NCBI RefSeq assembly: GCF_016811235.1
Contig: NZ_JAFBID010000019.1
Span: 29,701 to 93,700 of the forward strand
Length of the DNA stretch: 64,000 bases
Source of the DNA: Microvirga arabica
Lineage (GTDB): Bacteria > Pseudomonadota > Alphaproteobacteria > Rhizobiales > Beijerinckiaceae
Direction: 5' to 3'
Shown piece after piece: positions 35,580 through 44,005 of this stretch. How positions within the stretch are numbered: position 1 is the stretch's first letter; every line of letters begins with the position of its first letter. The notes under the pieces are model-generated. The model was given only the letters and a program-made list of their open reading frames with translations, did no database searches and was not told where the DNA came from. The position numbers were made by a program, and so were the translations under genes.

Positions 35580-36710
35580 ATGCCCGCACCTGATGCAAAG
35601 AGCCTCCATGTGCTCATGACGGCCGATGCGGTCGGCGGGGTTTGGCAATACGCCCTCGATCTTGCCGGCGGCCTGCGAAATCACGGTGTTCGAGCAACGA
35701 TTGCGGTGCTGGGACCGGCACCCTCGGCGGATCAGCAGGCCATGGCCGAAGCCGCTGGTGCGGAGCTTGTCGCAACCGGTCTGCCTCTCGAATGGACTGC
35801 ATCTCACCAGGGCGAAGTGAAAGAGGCGAGCCGGTCCGTTGCGGGGCTCGCAAGACAGATCCGGCCGGATCTCATTCATCTCAACGCCCCGGCGCTGGGA
35901 GCCCATGGGCAGTTCGACGTCCCGGTCGTAGCAGTCTGCCATTCCTGCGTCGCCACTTGGTGGCAGGCAGTTAAAGGCGGGCCGCTGCCGGAGGATTTCA
36001 TCTGGCGCACAGAGCTTGTGCGGCGGGGCTACGCCGCTGCAAGCAAGCTTCTTGCGCCCACCCGGGCATTCGCTCACGCAACAGCTGAAGCCTACGAGCT
36101 CCCGCAGCCTCCTGTCGTTGTGAGAAACGGCAGGCGCGCCTTGCCGGGTAAGACGAATGCTCGTTCCGAGGTTTTCGTGTTCACGGCAGGACGTCTCTGG
36201 GACGAGGGGAAGAATTTCGCTGCGATCGATCGCATGGCTGCGCGTTTGTCGATTCCGGTTCTTGCGGCCGGCCCGCTGCAGGGGCCTCACGGCGCTCAGG
36301 TCGAAGCACGTCATGCCACGCCCCTCGGACGCTTGAGCGATGAGGGTGTTGCCCGCTATCTCGGCGAGCGGCCGATCTTCGTCTCGACAGCGCTCTATGA
36401 GCCGTTCGGCCTTGCGGTGCTGGAGGCAGCCCAAGCCGGCTGCGCCCTCATCCTCTCCGACATCCCGACTTTTCGTGAGCTCTGGGAAGGCGCGGCGCTC
36501 TTCATCGATCCGCAAGACGAGAGCGCGGCTGCCGATGCAGTCGAGCGCTTGGCACAAGACTCTGACGCACGGGCCGTTCTGGGGCGTGCGGCCAAAAAGC
36601 GGGCCGAGGCTTATACCGTCGAAGCCATGAGCGAAGGCGTTCTGAACGCCTATCGATCCGCACTCGCCGGGATCTCCGATAAATTCCCCCTTGAGGGCGC
36701 TGCCGCATGA
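35580..36710 (+). CDS. Family 4-type glycosyltransferase
   Basis: A 376-aa GT-B enzyme. The acceptor domain begins VLMTADAVGGVWQYALDLAGGL (shown as VLMTADAVGG plus VWQYALDL), and the donor domain has TAGRLWDEGKN and the EX7E element EPFGLAVLEAAQAGCALILSD. A retaining mechanism is expected for GT4. It begins 42 bases after the epimerase and overlaps the next gene by 4. Sugar donor unknown. Confidence 0.9.
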   Translation: MPAPDAKSLHVLMTADAVGGVWQYALDLAGGLRNHGVRATIAVLGPAPSADQQAMAEAAGAELVATGLPLEWTASHQGEVKEASRSVAGLARQIRPDLIHLNAPALGAHGQFDVPVVAVCHSCVATWWQAVKGGPLPEDFIWRTELVRRGYAAASKLLAPTRAFAHATAEAYELPQPPVVVRNGRRALPGKTNARSEVFVFTAGRLWDEGKNFAAIDRMAARLSIPVLAAGPLQGPHGAQVEARHATPLGRLSDEGVARYLGERPIFVSTALYEPFGLAVLEAAQAGCALILSDIPTFRELWEGAALFIDPQDESAAADAVERLAQDSDARAVLGRAAKKRAEAYTVEAMSEGVLNAYRSALAGISDKFPLEGAAA

Positions 36711-37819
36711 AGTTCGTCTATTTCACGCATTCTCTCGCCTCCTGCTGGAACCACGGCAACGCGCATTTTCTGCGCGGCGTGCTGCGCGATCTGGTTCATC
36801 GTGGACACGAGGTGATGGCCTATGAACCCAGGGGTGCCTGGAGTCTTGAGAACCTGCTGAAGGACCATGGCGGCGCTGGCCTCGACGCTTATCACAGTCT
36901 CTATCCCGAACTGTCGTCGACCGTCTTCGATCCCGATCTCGATCTTGAAGCGACTCTCGCCGATGCCGATGTGGTGATCGTCCATGAATGGAACGACCCC
37001 TGGCTCGTTGCCGCCATCGGCAAGGTACGCAGGCAGGGTGGCCGCTTCACGCTCCTCTTCCACGACACGCACCATCGGGCTGTGAGCGATCCCAACGCCA
37101 TCCGCCAGTTCGATCTCGACGGCTACGACGGTGTCCTCGCCTTTGGCGAGACACTTGCGGAAGTGTATCGCCGCTGGGGCTGGGGCGATCGCGTTCATGT
37201 CTGGCATGAGGCCGCGGACATAAGACATTTCCATCCTCCTGCTCAGGAAGTGGAGCGGAAGGGTCTTGTCTGGATCGGCAACTGGGGCGACGACGAGCGC
37301 AGCGCCGAACTGGAGAGCTTCCTGTTCCGTCCGGCGCAGACTGTTGGCCTGCCGCTGGACATCTATGGCGTGCGCTATCCCGAGCATGCCCTCGCAACCC
37401 TCGCCCGCTACGGCGTCACTTATCGCGGCTGGCTCCCGAACGCCCGAGCGCCTGAAGTGTTTGCCCGCCACTTGGCAACCGTGCATGTGCCGCGCCGCTT
37501 CTATGTCGATATGCTGCCGGGCATTCCCACAATCCGCGTGTTCGAGGCGCTGGCTTGCGGAATCCCGCTGATCTCTGCTCCCTGGAGCGACTCGGAAGGC
37601 TTGTTCAATCCAGGCACGGATTATCTGGTTGCACAGAACGAGGCTGAGATGGAGCGCCATCTCAACGCCGTGCGCAGTGATGCCGACCTGCGCCGCTCAT
37701 TGGTGGAGAATGGCCTCAATGCCATCCGCAGCCGCCATTCCTGCGCCCACCGGGCCGAACAGCTTCTTGCCATCCTCGCCACTCACGGCGCCGGAGCGCC
37801 GATGGAGATGTCCCCATGA
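36707..37819 (+). CDS. Glycosyltransferase, CgeB/DUF3880-like
   Basis: A 370-aa protein with a GT-B layout: KFVYFTHSLASCWNHGNAHFL at the start (given as FTHSLASCWNHGNA), DVVIVHEWNDPWLV in the first domain and the donor-binding block PTIRVFEALACGIPLISAPW near residue 280. It is related to, but clearly diverged from, the two following enzymes, and together with the gene at 30106 these form a family of four in the locus. Both ends overlap neighbours by 4 bases. Confidence 0.87.
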   Translation: MKFVYFTHSLASCWNHGNAHFLRGVLRDLVHRGHEVMAYEPRGAWSLENLLKDHGGAGLDAYHSLYPELSSTVFDPDLDLEATLADADVVIVHEWNDPWLVAAIGKVRRQGGRFTLLFHDTHHRAVSDPNAIRQFDLDGYDGVLAFGETLAEVYRRWGWGDRVHVWHEAADIRHFHPPAQEVERKGLVWIGNWGDDERSAELESFLFRPAQTVGLPLDIYGVRYPEHALATLARYGVTYRGWLPNARAPEVFARHLATVHVPRRFYVDMLPGIPTIRVFEALACGIPLISAPWSDSEGLFNPGTDYLVAQNEAEMERHLNAVRSDADLRRSLVENGLNAIRSRHSCAHRAEQLLAILATHGAGAPMEMSP

Positions 37820-38910
37820 AAATCGCCTTTTATGGCTCCAGTCTTCTCTCCTCTTATTGGAACGGTGCTGCCACATATTATCGCGGCCTGCTGAGCGATC
37901 TCGCCCGCCGTGGCCACAGCATCACCTTCTACGAACCGGATGCCTTCGACCGCCAGAAGCATCGTGACATCGAGCCGCCGGATTGGGCCGAGGTGAAGGT
38001 CTATCCCGCGACCGAAGAGGCCATGCGCTCCGTGGTGGCGGAGGCTGCGAAAGCTGACGTGGTGGTGAAGGCTTCCGGCGTCGGCGTGTTCGATAACGAG
38101 CTTCTCGAAGGTGTCGTGACCGCATCCCGCCCCGATGCCATCCGCATCTTCTGGGACGTGGATGCCCCGGCAACCCTCGCCGAACTGCGTGAAAGCCCGG
38201 ATCACCCGCTCCATCGCACGATGCCGGCGCTTGATCTGGTGCTCACCTATGGCGGTGGCCCGCCGGTGATCGCGGCCTATGAGGGGTTCGGTGCCCGCCG
38301 CTGCATCCCGGTCTACAATGCCTGCGATCCGTCGACCCACCATCCGGTGCCGGCAGACGAGCGGTTCACGGCTGATCTGTCCTTCCTTGGCAATCGCCTG
38401 CCTGACCGAGAGGCCCGTGTTGAGCAGTTCTTTCTGGAACCTGCCTCCCGCCTGCCGAACCGCAACTTCCTCATTGGTGGCAATGGCTGGGAAACCAAAG
38501 GCATGCCGTCGAACGTGCGCCATATAGGCCACGTCTATACCCGCGATCACAATGCTTTCAACACGAGCCCACTGGCGGTTCTCAACATTGCCCGGGACTC
38601 GATGGCGACCACAGGCTATTCGCCCGCAACCCGCGTGTTCGAGGCGGCCGGTGCCGGCGCGTGCCTGATCACCGATGCCTGGGTCGGACTCGAACTCTTC
38701 CTGAAGGAGGGCGAGGAGGTGCTCGTGGCCCGCGACGGCGAGGATGTGGCCGATCATGTCGAGTCCCTGACGCCCGAGCGCGCCCGCGCCATCGGCGACG
38801 CCGCCCGGGCGCGCATCATGGCCGAGCACACCTATACCCGCCGCGGCGCGGAAGTGGACGCGATCCTGCGCGAGGAGGCATCCCTGAAGCGGGAAAGGAG
38901 CGTGGCGTGA
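37816..38910 (+). CDS. Glycosyltransferase, CgeB-like
   Basis: A 364-aa GT-B type enzyme beginning MKIAFYGSSLLSSYWNG, with DLVLTYGGGPPV in the linker region, DLSFLGNRLPDRE and the donor site TRVFEAAGAGACLITD. CgeB-family enzymes take part in spore-coat or cell-surface glycosylation in other bacteria, but no specific activity can be read here. Start and stop both overlap the neighbours (ATGA and GTGA), indicating tight translational coupling. Confidence 0.87.
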   Translation: MKIAFYGSSLLSSYWNGAATYYRGLLSDLARRGHSITFYEPDAFDRQKHRDIEPPDWAEVKVYPATEEAMRSVVAEAAKADVVVKASGVGVFDNELLEGVVTASRPDAIRIFWDVDAPATLAELRESPDHPLHRTMPALDLVLTYGGGPPVIAAYEGFGARRCIPVYNACDPSTHHPVPADERFTADLSFLGNRLPDREARVEQFFLEPASRLPNRNFLIGGNGWETKGMPSNVRHIGHVYTRDHNAFNTSPLAVLNIARDSMATTGYSPATRVFEAAGAGACLITDAWVGLELFLKEGEEVLVARDGEDVADHVESLTPERARAIGDAARARIMAEHTYTRRGAEVDAILREEASLKRERSVA

Positions 38911-40016
38911 GCAAGCTTCGCGTCGTCGTTCTAGGCTTGAGCCTGTCCTCGTCATGGGGAAACGGTCATGCGACGACTTTCCGGGCGCTCCTGAAAGCCT
39001 TTGCGGCACGGGGGCATGACATCCTGTTCCTCGAACGGGACGTGCCCTGGTATGCCTCCCATCGCGACCTGCAGAACCCCGAATTCTGCCAGCTTGAATT
39101 CTACACCAGCTTGGAGGACCTCAGGCGATATCGCGATGTGATCGCGGATGCGGACGCGGTCATCGTCGGTTCCTATGTGCCCGAGGGCGTCGCCGTCGGG
39201 CAATGGGTGCAGCAGACGGCAAACGGCGTGGTGGCGTTCTACGACATCGACACGCCGGTGACGCTCGCGAAGCTGGAACGGGGCGATCACGAGTATCTCA
39301 CGCCTGCTCTCATCCAAGATTATGACGTCTATTTCTCCTTTACCGGCGGCCCCACCCTTGAGCACCTCATGGAGCAATACGGCTCGCCGGCCGCGCGAGC
39401 GCTGTATTGCTCCGTCGATCCGAAGGCTTATCCCGCCCTTGAGCGCGAAAAGCGGTGGGACCTCAGCTACCTTGGAACCTATAGCCCCGACCGACAGCCG
39501 ACCCTCGAGCGGCTGCTGATCGAGCCGGCACGGCGTGCGCCGCATCTGCGTTTCGTCGTGGCAGGCCCGCAATATCCCGCCGACATCGACTGGCCGTCCA
39601 ACGTGGAACGCATCGATCACGTCCCTCCAGGCGAGCACCCTGCCTTCTACGCCCAGAGCCGCTACACGCTCAATGTGACGCGAGCCGACATGATCCGCGC
39701 CGGCTACAGCCCGAGCGTTCGTCTCTTCGAGGCAGCGGCCTGCGGAACGCCGATCATTTCCGATATTTGGGATGGGATCGAGACCCTGCTCGAGCCGGGT
39801 CGGGACATCATCCTAGCCGAAAAGCCAGACGACGTCCTCGAGGTGCTCGGCACATGGGCCGAGACTCGGCGAAAAGCCTTGGGCGCTTCGGCACAGGGGC
39901 GGATCCTGGCCGAGCATACGGCAGCGCACCGGGCAGCCTCCATGGAGCGGGATCTTATGGAAGCAATGGACCGCTCGCGCAGGGATTCTTCTCTGGCAGT
40001 AGGGGTCGGCGCCTGA
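38907..40016 (+). CDS. Glycosyltransferase, CgeB-like (paralogue of the gene at 30106)
   Basis: A 369-aa GT-B enzyme starting at GTG 38907, which overlaps the previous stop (GTGA) and has AAAGGAG upstream; a longer in-frame extension to 38661 lies inside the preceding gene. Shared blocks with the minus-strand enzyme at 30106: SLSSSWGNGHATTF, YDIDTPVTLAKLE, LSYLGTYSPDRQPTL, SVRLFEAAACGTPIISD. The pair probably arose by duplication and may transfer the same sugar to different acceptors. Last gene of the plus-strand operon. Confidence 0.9.
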   Translation: MSKLRVVVLGLSLSSSWGNGHATTFRALLKAFAARGHDILFLERDVPWYASHRDLQNPEFCQLEFYTSLEDLRRYRDVIADADAVIVGSYVPEGVAVGQWVQQTANGVVAFYDIDTPVTLAKLERGDHEYLTPALIQDYDVYFSFTGGPTLEHLMEQYGSPAARALYCSVDPKAYPALEREKRWDLSYLGTYSPDRQPTLERLLIEPARRAPHLRFVVAGPQYPADIDWPSNVERIDHVPPGEHPAFYAQSRYTLNVTRADMIRAGYSPSVRLFEAAACGTPIISDIWDGIETLLEPGRDIILAEKPDDVLEVLGTWAETRRKALGASAQGRILAEHTAAHRAASMERDLMEAMDRSRRDSSLAVGVGA

Positions 40017-40043
40017 CTTGTGAATAGATTCTGAAGCCGGCAT

Positions 40044-40068
40044 TGAACCAATGCCAAGCTTCAACGTT
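40044..40068 (+). promoter_or_regulatory. Possible EcfG promoter before the UDP-glucuronate decarboxylase-like gene
   Basis: TGAAC (40044-40048), 16 bases, CGTT (40065-40068): one mismatch to the consensus. The site partly overlaps a 7-bp hairpin (40039-40045 with 40049-40055). It ends 58 bases before ATG 40126. Confidence 0.35.
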
Positions 40069-40125
40069 GGACCAGAAAAGGTTTGTACCTCGGGACCTCT
40101 GTTATCGGTCTGAAGGAGCGTTCGC

Positions 40126-41154
40126 ATGAAGAATGGCAAAAACAAGCACGTCCTTGTTGCGGGCGGTGCTGGATTCCTGGGATCCCACCTCTGCGATGCT
40201 CTTCTCAGCGAAGGCGCTCACGTCACTGCTCTCGACAATTTCCAAACAGGGCGGAAGCAGAATCTCCGCCATCTGGAGCGGGAGCCCCGTTTCGACCTCG
40301 TCGACAGCGATATCATCAAACCGTTGCCGGCTCGCCTCCGTTCCAAGCGCGTCAAGTTCGACGAGGTCTACAATCTCGCTTGCGCGGCCTCGCCGCCCCA
40401 CTATCAAGCCGATCCCGAGCACACGATGCTGACGAGCGTCGTCGGAACGCATAATCTCCTGACATTCGCCGAGGGTATCGGAGCGCGCTTCTTTCTCGCG
40501 TCCACGAGCGAGATCTACGGCGACCCTGAAGTTCATCCGCAGACCGAAAGTTACTGGGGCAATGTGAACCCCACTGGCCCTCGGGCTTGCTATGACGAAG
40601 GCAAGCGTGCCGCCGAAACCCTGACCTTCGATTTTGATCGCTCCGGCCGTGCCGACGTCCGGGTTGCACGGATCTTTAACACCTATGGACCGCGCATGCG
40701 CGCCGATGACGGGCGCGTCGTCTCGAACGTGATCTGCCAAGCCCTGGCCGGCGAGGACATCACGATCTACGGGGACGGAAGTCAGACGCGTTCGTTCTGC
40801 TACGTGTCGGATCTGGTCGATGGATTTCTCCGCCTCATGGCCTATCAGGGACCGTTCCCTGGTGCAGTCAATCTCGGCAATCCGGTTGAACTGACCGTCG
40901 GCGATCTCGCCGACAAGGTTCTGGCGATGACAGGTTCGTCCTCTCGCCTCGTCACCCGGCCATTGCCGGTCGACGATCCGCGCCGCCGCCGCCCCGACAT
41001 CACACGCGCCAAGCAACTCCTCGGCTGGTCTCCACGGACTTCCCTTGACGTTGGCCTGAAAGCAACGATTGCCTGGTTCTCCGATGAGAGAAGCCATGAC
41101 GGCAAGTCCAATCGCACAGTGCCAGCCTTGGCGAGTGCTGTCACGATGGGCTAG
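40126..41154 (+). CDS. UDP-glucuronate decarboxylase-like (UDP-xylose synthase) enzyme
   Basis: A 342-aa extended SDR closest to the UXS branch: [67 protein letters not shown] (catalytic Y and K in YDEGK) and [13 protein letters not shown] converts UDP-glucuronate to UDP-xylose with NAD as recycled cofactor. That would supply a pentose donor to the glycosyltransferases just upstream. GAAGGAG precedes ATG 40126 by a few bases. It has its own possible promoter and a good terminator. Confidence 0.9.
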   Translation: MKNGKNKHVLVAGGAGFLGSHLCDALLSEGAHVTALDNFQTGRKQNLRHLEREPRFDLVDSDIIKPLPARLRSKRVKFDEVYNLACAASPPHYQADPEHTMLTSVVGTHNLLTFAEGIGARFFLASTSEIYGDPEVHPQTESYWGNVNPTGPRACYDEGKRAAETLTFDFDRSGRADVRVARIFNTYGPRMRADDGRVVSNVICQALAGEDITIYGDGSQTRSFCYVSDLVDGFLRLMAYQGPFPGAVNLGNPVELTVGDLADKVLAMTGSSSRLVTRPLPVDDPRRRRPDITRAKQLLGWSPRTSLDVGLKATIAWFSDERSHDGKSNRTVPALASAVTMG

Positions 41155-41203
41155 GGCCTGTCCTGCCGCTTTCCCTTGTTCTCTCTTCGATCATTTCTGC
41201 GGG

Positions 41204-41232
41204 TGCGCTGACCTCTGTCAGCGCATTTCTTT
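41204..41232 (+). terminator. Intrinsic terminator after the UXS-like gene
   Basis: A 9-bp perfect stem (TGCGCTGAC, 41204-41212, and complement 41217-41225), loop CTCT, followed by TTTCTTT. Confidence 0.88.
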
Positions 41233-41362
41233 ATTGCACAAGATCCCTCCGGCTCTTTGCGAGAAGACGTCTGTGTAATCCATGCATGCCAGAGATCATT
41301 AGGAGGCGCTGAGCATTTGAGGCAGTCAAAGGACTGGGTGCCCCTCGGATTTAATCAGCGGA

Positions 41363-41394
41363 CAAAGAAAGAGGGCGCTCCCGGAGGAGCGCCC
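41363..41394 (-). terminator. Intrinsic terminator after the second YihY gene
   Basis: A 9-bp GC-rich stem (41373-41381 with 41386-41394). Read on the minus strand it follows the yihY-like stop by about 20 bases and runs into CTTTCTTTGTC. Confidence 0.82.
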
Positions 41395-41415
41395 TTCACG
41401 CCTAGCTCACGGGGA

Positions 41416-42606
41416 TCAGCTCTTTGCGACCCCGATCGTATCCGCCATCTGCGCGCCGCGGGTGCCCATAGGCTGATGGCTGCCTTCCGTCGTGTCCTTG
41501 GCCGTCTGGTGTTCCATTTCAGCATTGATCTCGGCACCCAACAGGACAACAACGCTCGAGATCCAGATCCAGGTCATGAAGCCGATCACCGCGCCCAACG
41601 AACCATAGGTCTCGTTGTAGCTGCCGAAATTGGCCACGTACCAGGAGAACAGCATCGATACGGCAAGCCAGAGCACGGCAGCCATAAGGCCGCCCGGCGT
41701 GACCCATTTCCATTCTGCCTTGTCCCGGCTAGGGCCGTAGCGATAGACCAGCGACAATCCGAGCACGACGACCAGCAATAGGACTGGCCAGCGGGCCAGC
41801 GACAACAGCCATTCGAGGCTGCTGCCCAAGCCGAGGAAATCCAGAAGAATCGGAAGGACGACGATTCCGGTGATAGCGAGAATAATGAAGATGATGGCTC
41901 CCAAGGTGAATGAGAGGGACATCAGATTCAACTTGATGAAGCTTCTCTTCTCCTCTTCGTCATAGACGATATTGAGGGCGTCGAAGACAGCCTTCATGCC
42001 GGCATTCGCACTCCAGAGCGAGATGACGAGACCGATAACGAAGCTGAAGCCTAAGGTCCCTCCACCTTGCGAAGCGATCCGCGTGACCTGCTCGCGAACG
42101 ATGTCGAGGGCGCCGCCGGGAAGGACGCCCGACAGGGTGTTGAGGTGATCCTGGAGTGACACGGGATCGGCAAAGAGGCCGTAGAGCGAGACGAGGGCGG
42201 CGATGGCTGGGAAAATGGCAAGCAGCGCATAATAGGTTACGCCGGCGGCAACGGACATCACCCGGTCCTTGCCGAATTCCTCATAGGTGCGCCAGAGGAT
42301 GTCCTTCCAGCCTTGAGAAGGGATCTCGGTCGGCGTGTCCGCACTGCGCCCGCGGCCCTGCTCATTGGCCGCATGAGGTGGGGCATGCTGCTTTTGAGAG
42401 AAGCCCGTGTCGCGGTCCCGACTTTGGCTTGCGCCCTGTTGCTGAGGGTGCCGCACCGGGCGTCCGGCTGACGCCGGGGCGGGACGGCGCTCCCCGGAGG
42501 CGACAAGCCTTACAAGAGCCCAGCCGATAACCACAGCCCACATGGTTGTGGCGGCCGAGGACGATTGCCGCGTTGCAGGTTGCTGGACAGCCGGATTATC
42601 CGCCAT
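41416..42606 (-). CDS. YihY/BrkB-family membrane protein (copy 2) with a long N-terminal region
   Basis: A 396-aa protein. Residues about 20-115 are a low-complexity, hydrophilic, Pro/Gln/Ser-rich stretch after one possible membrane segment (TTMWAVVIGWALVRLV), and the YihY domain covers about 120-375: MSVAAGVTYYALLAIFPAIAA, SYGSLGAV-type core and VVLLGAEINAEMEHQ near the end. The added N-terminal region sets it apart from copy 1 at 15174. Function unknown. ATG 42606 (MADNPAVQQ) chosen; a GTG at 42624 is possible. A near-consensus EcfG motif lies about 60 bases upstream, so stress induction is plausible. Confidence 0.87.
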   Translation of the reverse strand: MADNPAVQQPATRQSSSAATTMWAVVIGWALVRLVASGERRPAPASAGRPVRHPQQQGASQSRDRDTGFSQKQHAPPHAANEQGRGRSADTPTEIPSQGWKDILWRTYEEFGKDRVMSVAAGVTYYALLAIFPAIAALVSLYGLFADPVSLQDHLNTLSGVLPGGALDIVREQVTRIASQGGGTLGFSFVIGLVISLWSANAGMKAVFDALNIVYDEEEKRSFIKLNLMSLSFTLGAIIFIILAITGIVVLPILLDFLGLGSSLEWLLSLARWPVLLLVVVLGLSLVYRYGPSRDKAEWKWVTPGGLMAAVLWLAVSMLFSWYVANFGSYNETYGSLGAVIGFMTWIWISSVVVLLGAEINAEMEHQTAKDTTEGSHQPMGTRGAQMADTIGVAKS

Positions 42607-42663
42607 AGTCAGACACAGCCTCACTTATCGATTGCCAGCCGGAACGGCTTGGGCTCAACCGTA

Positions 42664-42689
42664 AACCTTGTAAATAAGGCAGCGGTTCC
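42664..42689 (-). promoter_or_regulatory. Candidate EcfG promoter for the second YihY gene, near-consensus
   Basis: Minus strand: GGAAC (42689-42685), 17 bases, GGTT (42667-42664). It has the same single departure in the -10 element as the candidate at 1337. Confidence 0.4.
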
Positions 42690-42817
42690 AATCGGTTGCC
42701 CAGTCACCGAGGTCGGGTGACGCGGAACCCCGAGCGGAAACCTTGCAGGGATAGGTTTCCGCATGGGCTGCACTACAACCAGAAAATCTCTTTCAGCCTC
42801 GACCGTAAGGAACAGCA

Positions 42818-43996
42818 ATGACAGCAGCGACACGCTGGGTGACGGGCCTTCTCACTCTCCTGGCGGCTCTTCTTGCGATCAACGCCGAGCTGCCCCGCAT
42901 TGTCCACGAACCCGGACTGTGGGACTTCGGATCCTTCGTGGCTTCGGGGCGAGCAGCGAGTGAGGGGTTGAATCCCTATGGGATCTACCCGCTGACCCTT
43001 CGTGTGGAACTGCCAGGTTTCGAATCCTGGAATCCCAATCTCAACCCGCCGATCTCGGCGCTCCTGTTCCAAGCCTTCGATGTGGCCGATCCCTATGTGA
43101 CGTACCAGGTCTGGCGCTGGATTTCCGTGATTGTCTATGCAGGGGCGGTTCTTCTTCTCGTCAGCCGGGTCAGCAATCGTGTGGAAGCATTGATCATTGC
43201 CGTGTGGGCTTTCGCGCTTGCAGGATTCTGGGACACGCTCTTTCTCGGGCAGATCTATCTGCCGCTGGTTCTCGCTGGCGTCGCTGCATGGCTGCTGCTC
43301 GAGCGCGGTGCAGGGCTCTGGGCGGGGCTCCTCATCGGAGTTGTTGTGGCCATGAAACCGAATTTTCTGGTTTGGCCCGTGCTTCTTCTGCTGTCGGGAC
43401 ATCATCGGTCGGCGATCGTTGCCTTCGGCACGGCAGGCGTTATCAGCCTGATCCCGCTGGTGATCTATGGGCCCGAGGTCTACCGCCAGTGGTTCGAACT
43501 GGTTGCTGCAGACGGAAGCCGGGCTCTCTTCCTTACGAACGGGTCCTTTGCCGGTCTCGCTGCGCGGGCTGGCGTCCCGGCCCTCGGTCTCGTGCTCGGC
43601 TTCCTTCTCCTGGCAGGGCTGGCAGCCTGGGCTTGGTGGCGGCGACCCGATGTTCTCACGGTCAGCGCCTTGGCGCTGCTCGCATCAGTCTTGGCCTCGC
43701 CGCTCGGCTGGATTCACTACACGCTGTTCCTGCTTCCCGTGATCGTGAGGCACTGGCACCGGCCGGCCATGCGTCTCGTTGCCCTCCTGCTCATCGTTCC
43801 GGTGCCCTTCATCATCGATCAGTTGGGCAAGCCGGCTTGGGTCCAGCTGACAATGGGGTCCGTGTATGGCTGGGCGCTGGTGCTGTGTCTTGCGATCCTC
43901 ATAGCCGATGAGTGGCGCCGCATCCGACAGAATGAGCAGCGGGCATCGGCCGCGATGCCGCTGCCCCAGGGCCATTACAGGCCAAGCGCCTCTTGA
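42818..43996 (+). CDS. GT87-type polyprenyl-dependent glycosyltransferase (membrane)
   Basis: A 392-aa protein with about ten membrane segments. The first periplasmic loop has WDFGSFVASGRAASEGLNPY, the D-F-x-x-F..G..NPY pattern of the DUF2029/GT87 family (mannosyltransferases such as PimE in actinobacteria use a polyprenyl-phosphate sugar). AMKPNFLVWPVLLLL and SPLGWIHY are further family marks. It should act at the outer face of the inner membrane on a lipid-linked sugar, which fits the adjacent DprE/UbiA operon that would make one. TAAGGA precedes ATG 42818. It converges on that operon. Confidence 0.85.
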   Translation: MTAATRWVTGLLTLLAALLAINAELPRIVHEPGLWDFGSFVASGRAASEGLNPYGIYPLTLRVELPGFESWNPNLNPPISALLFQAFDVADPYVTYQVWRWISVIVYAGAVLLLVSRVSNRVEALIIAVWAFALAGFWDTLFLGQIYLPLVLAGVAAWLLLERGAGLWAGLLIGVVVAMKPNFLVWPVLLLLSGHHRSAIVAFGTAGVISLIPLVIYGPEVYRQWFELVAADGSRALFLTNGSFAGLAARAGVPALGLVLGFLLLAGLAAWAWWRRPDVLTVSALALLASVLASPLGWIHYTLFLLPVIVRHWHRPAMRLVALLLIVPVPFIIDQLGKPAWVQLTMGSVYGWALVLCLAILIADEWRRIRQNEQRASAAMPLPQGHYRPSAS

Positions 43997-44005
43997 GGCG
44001 AGCTG

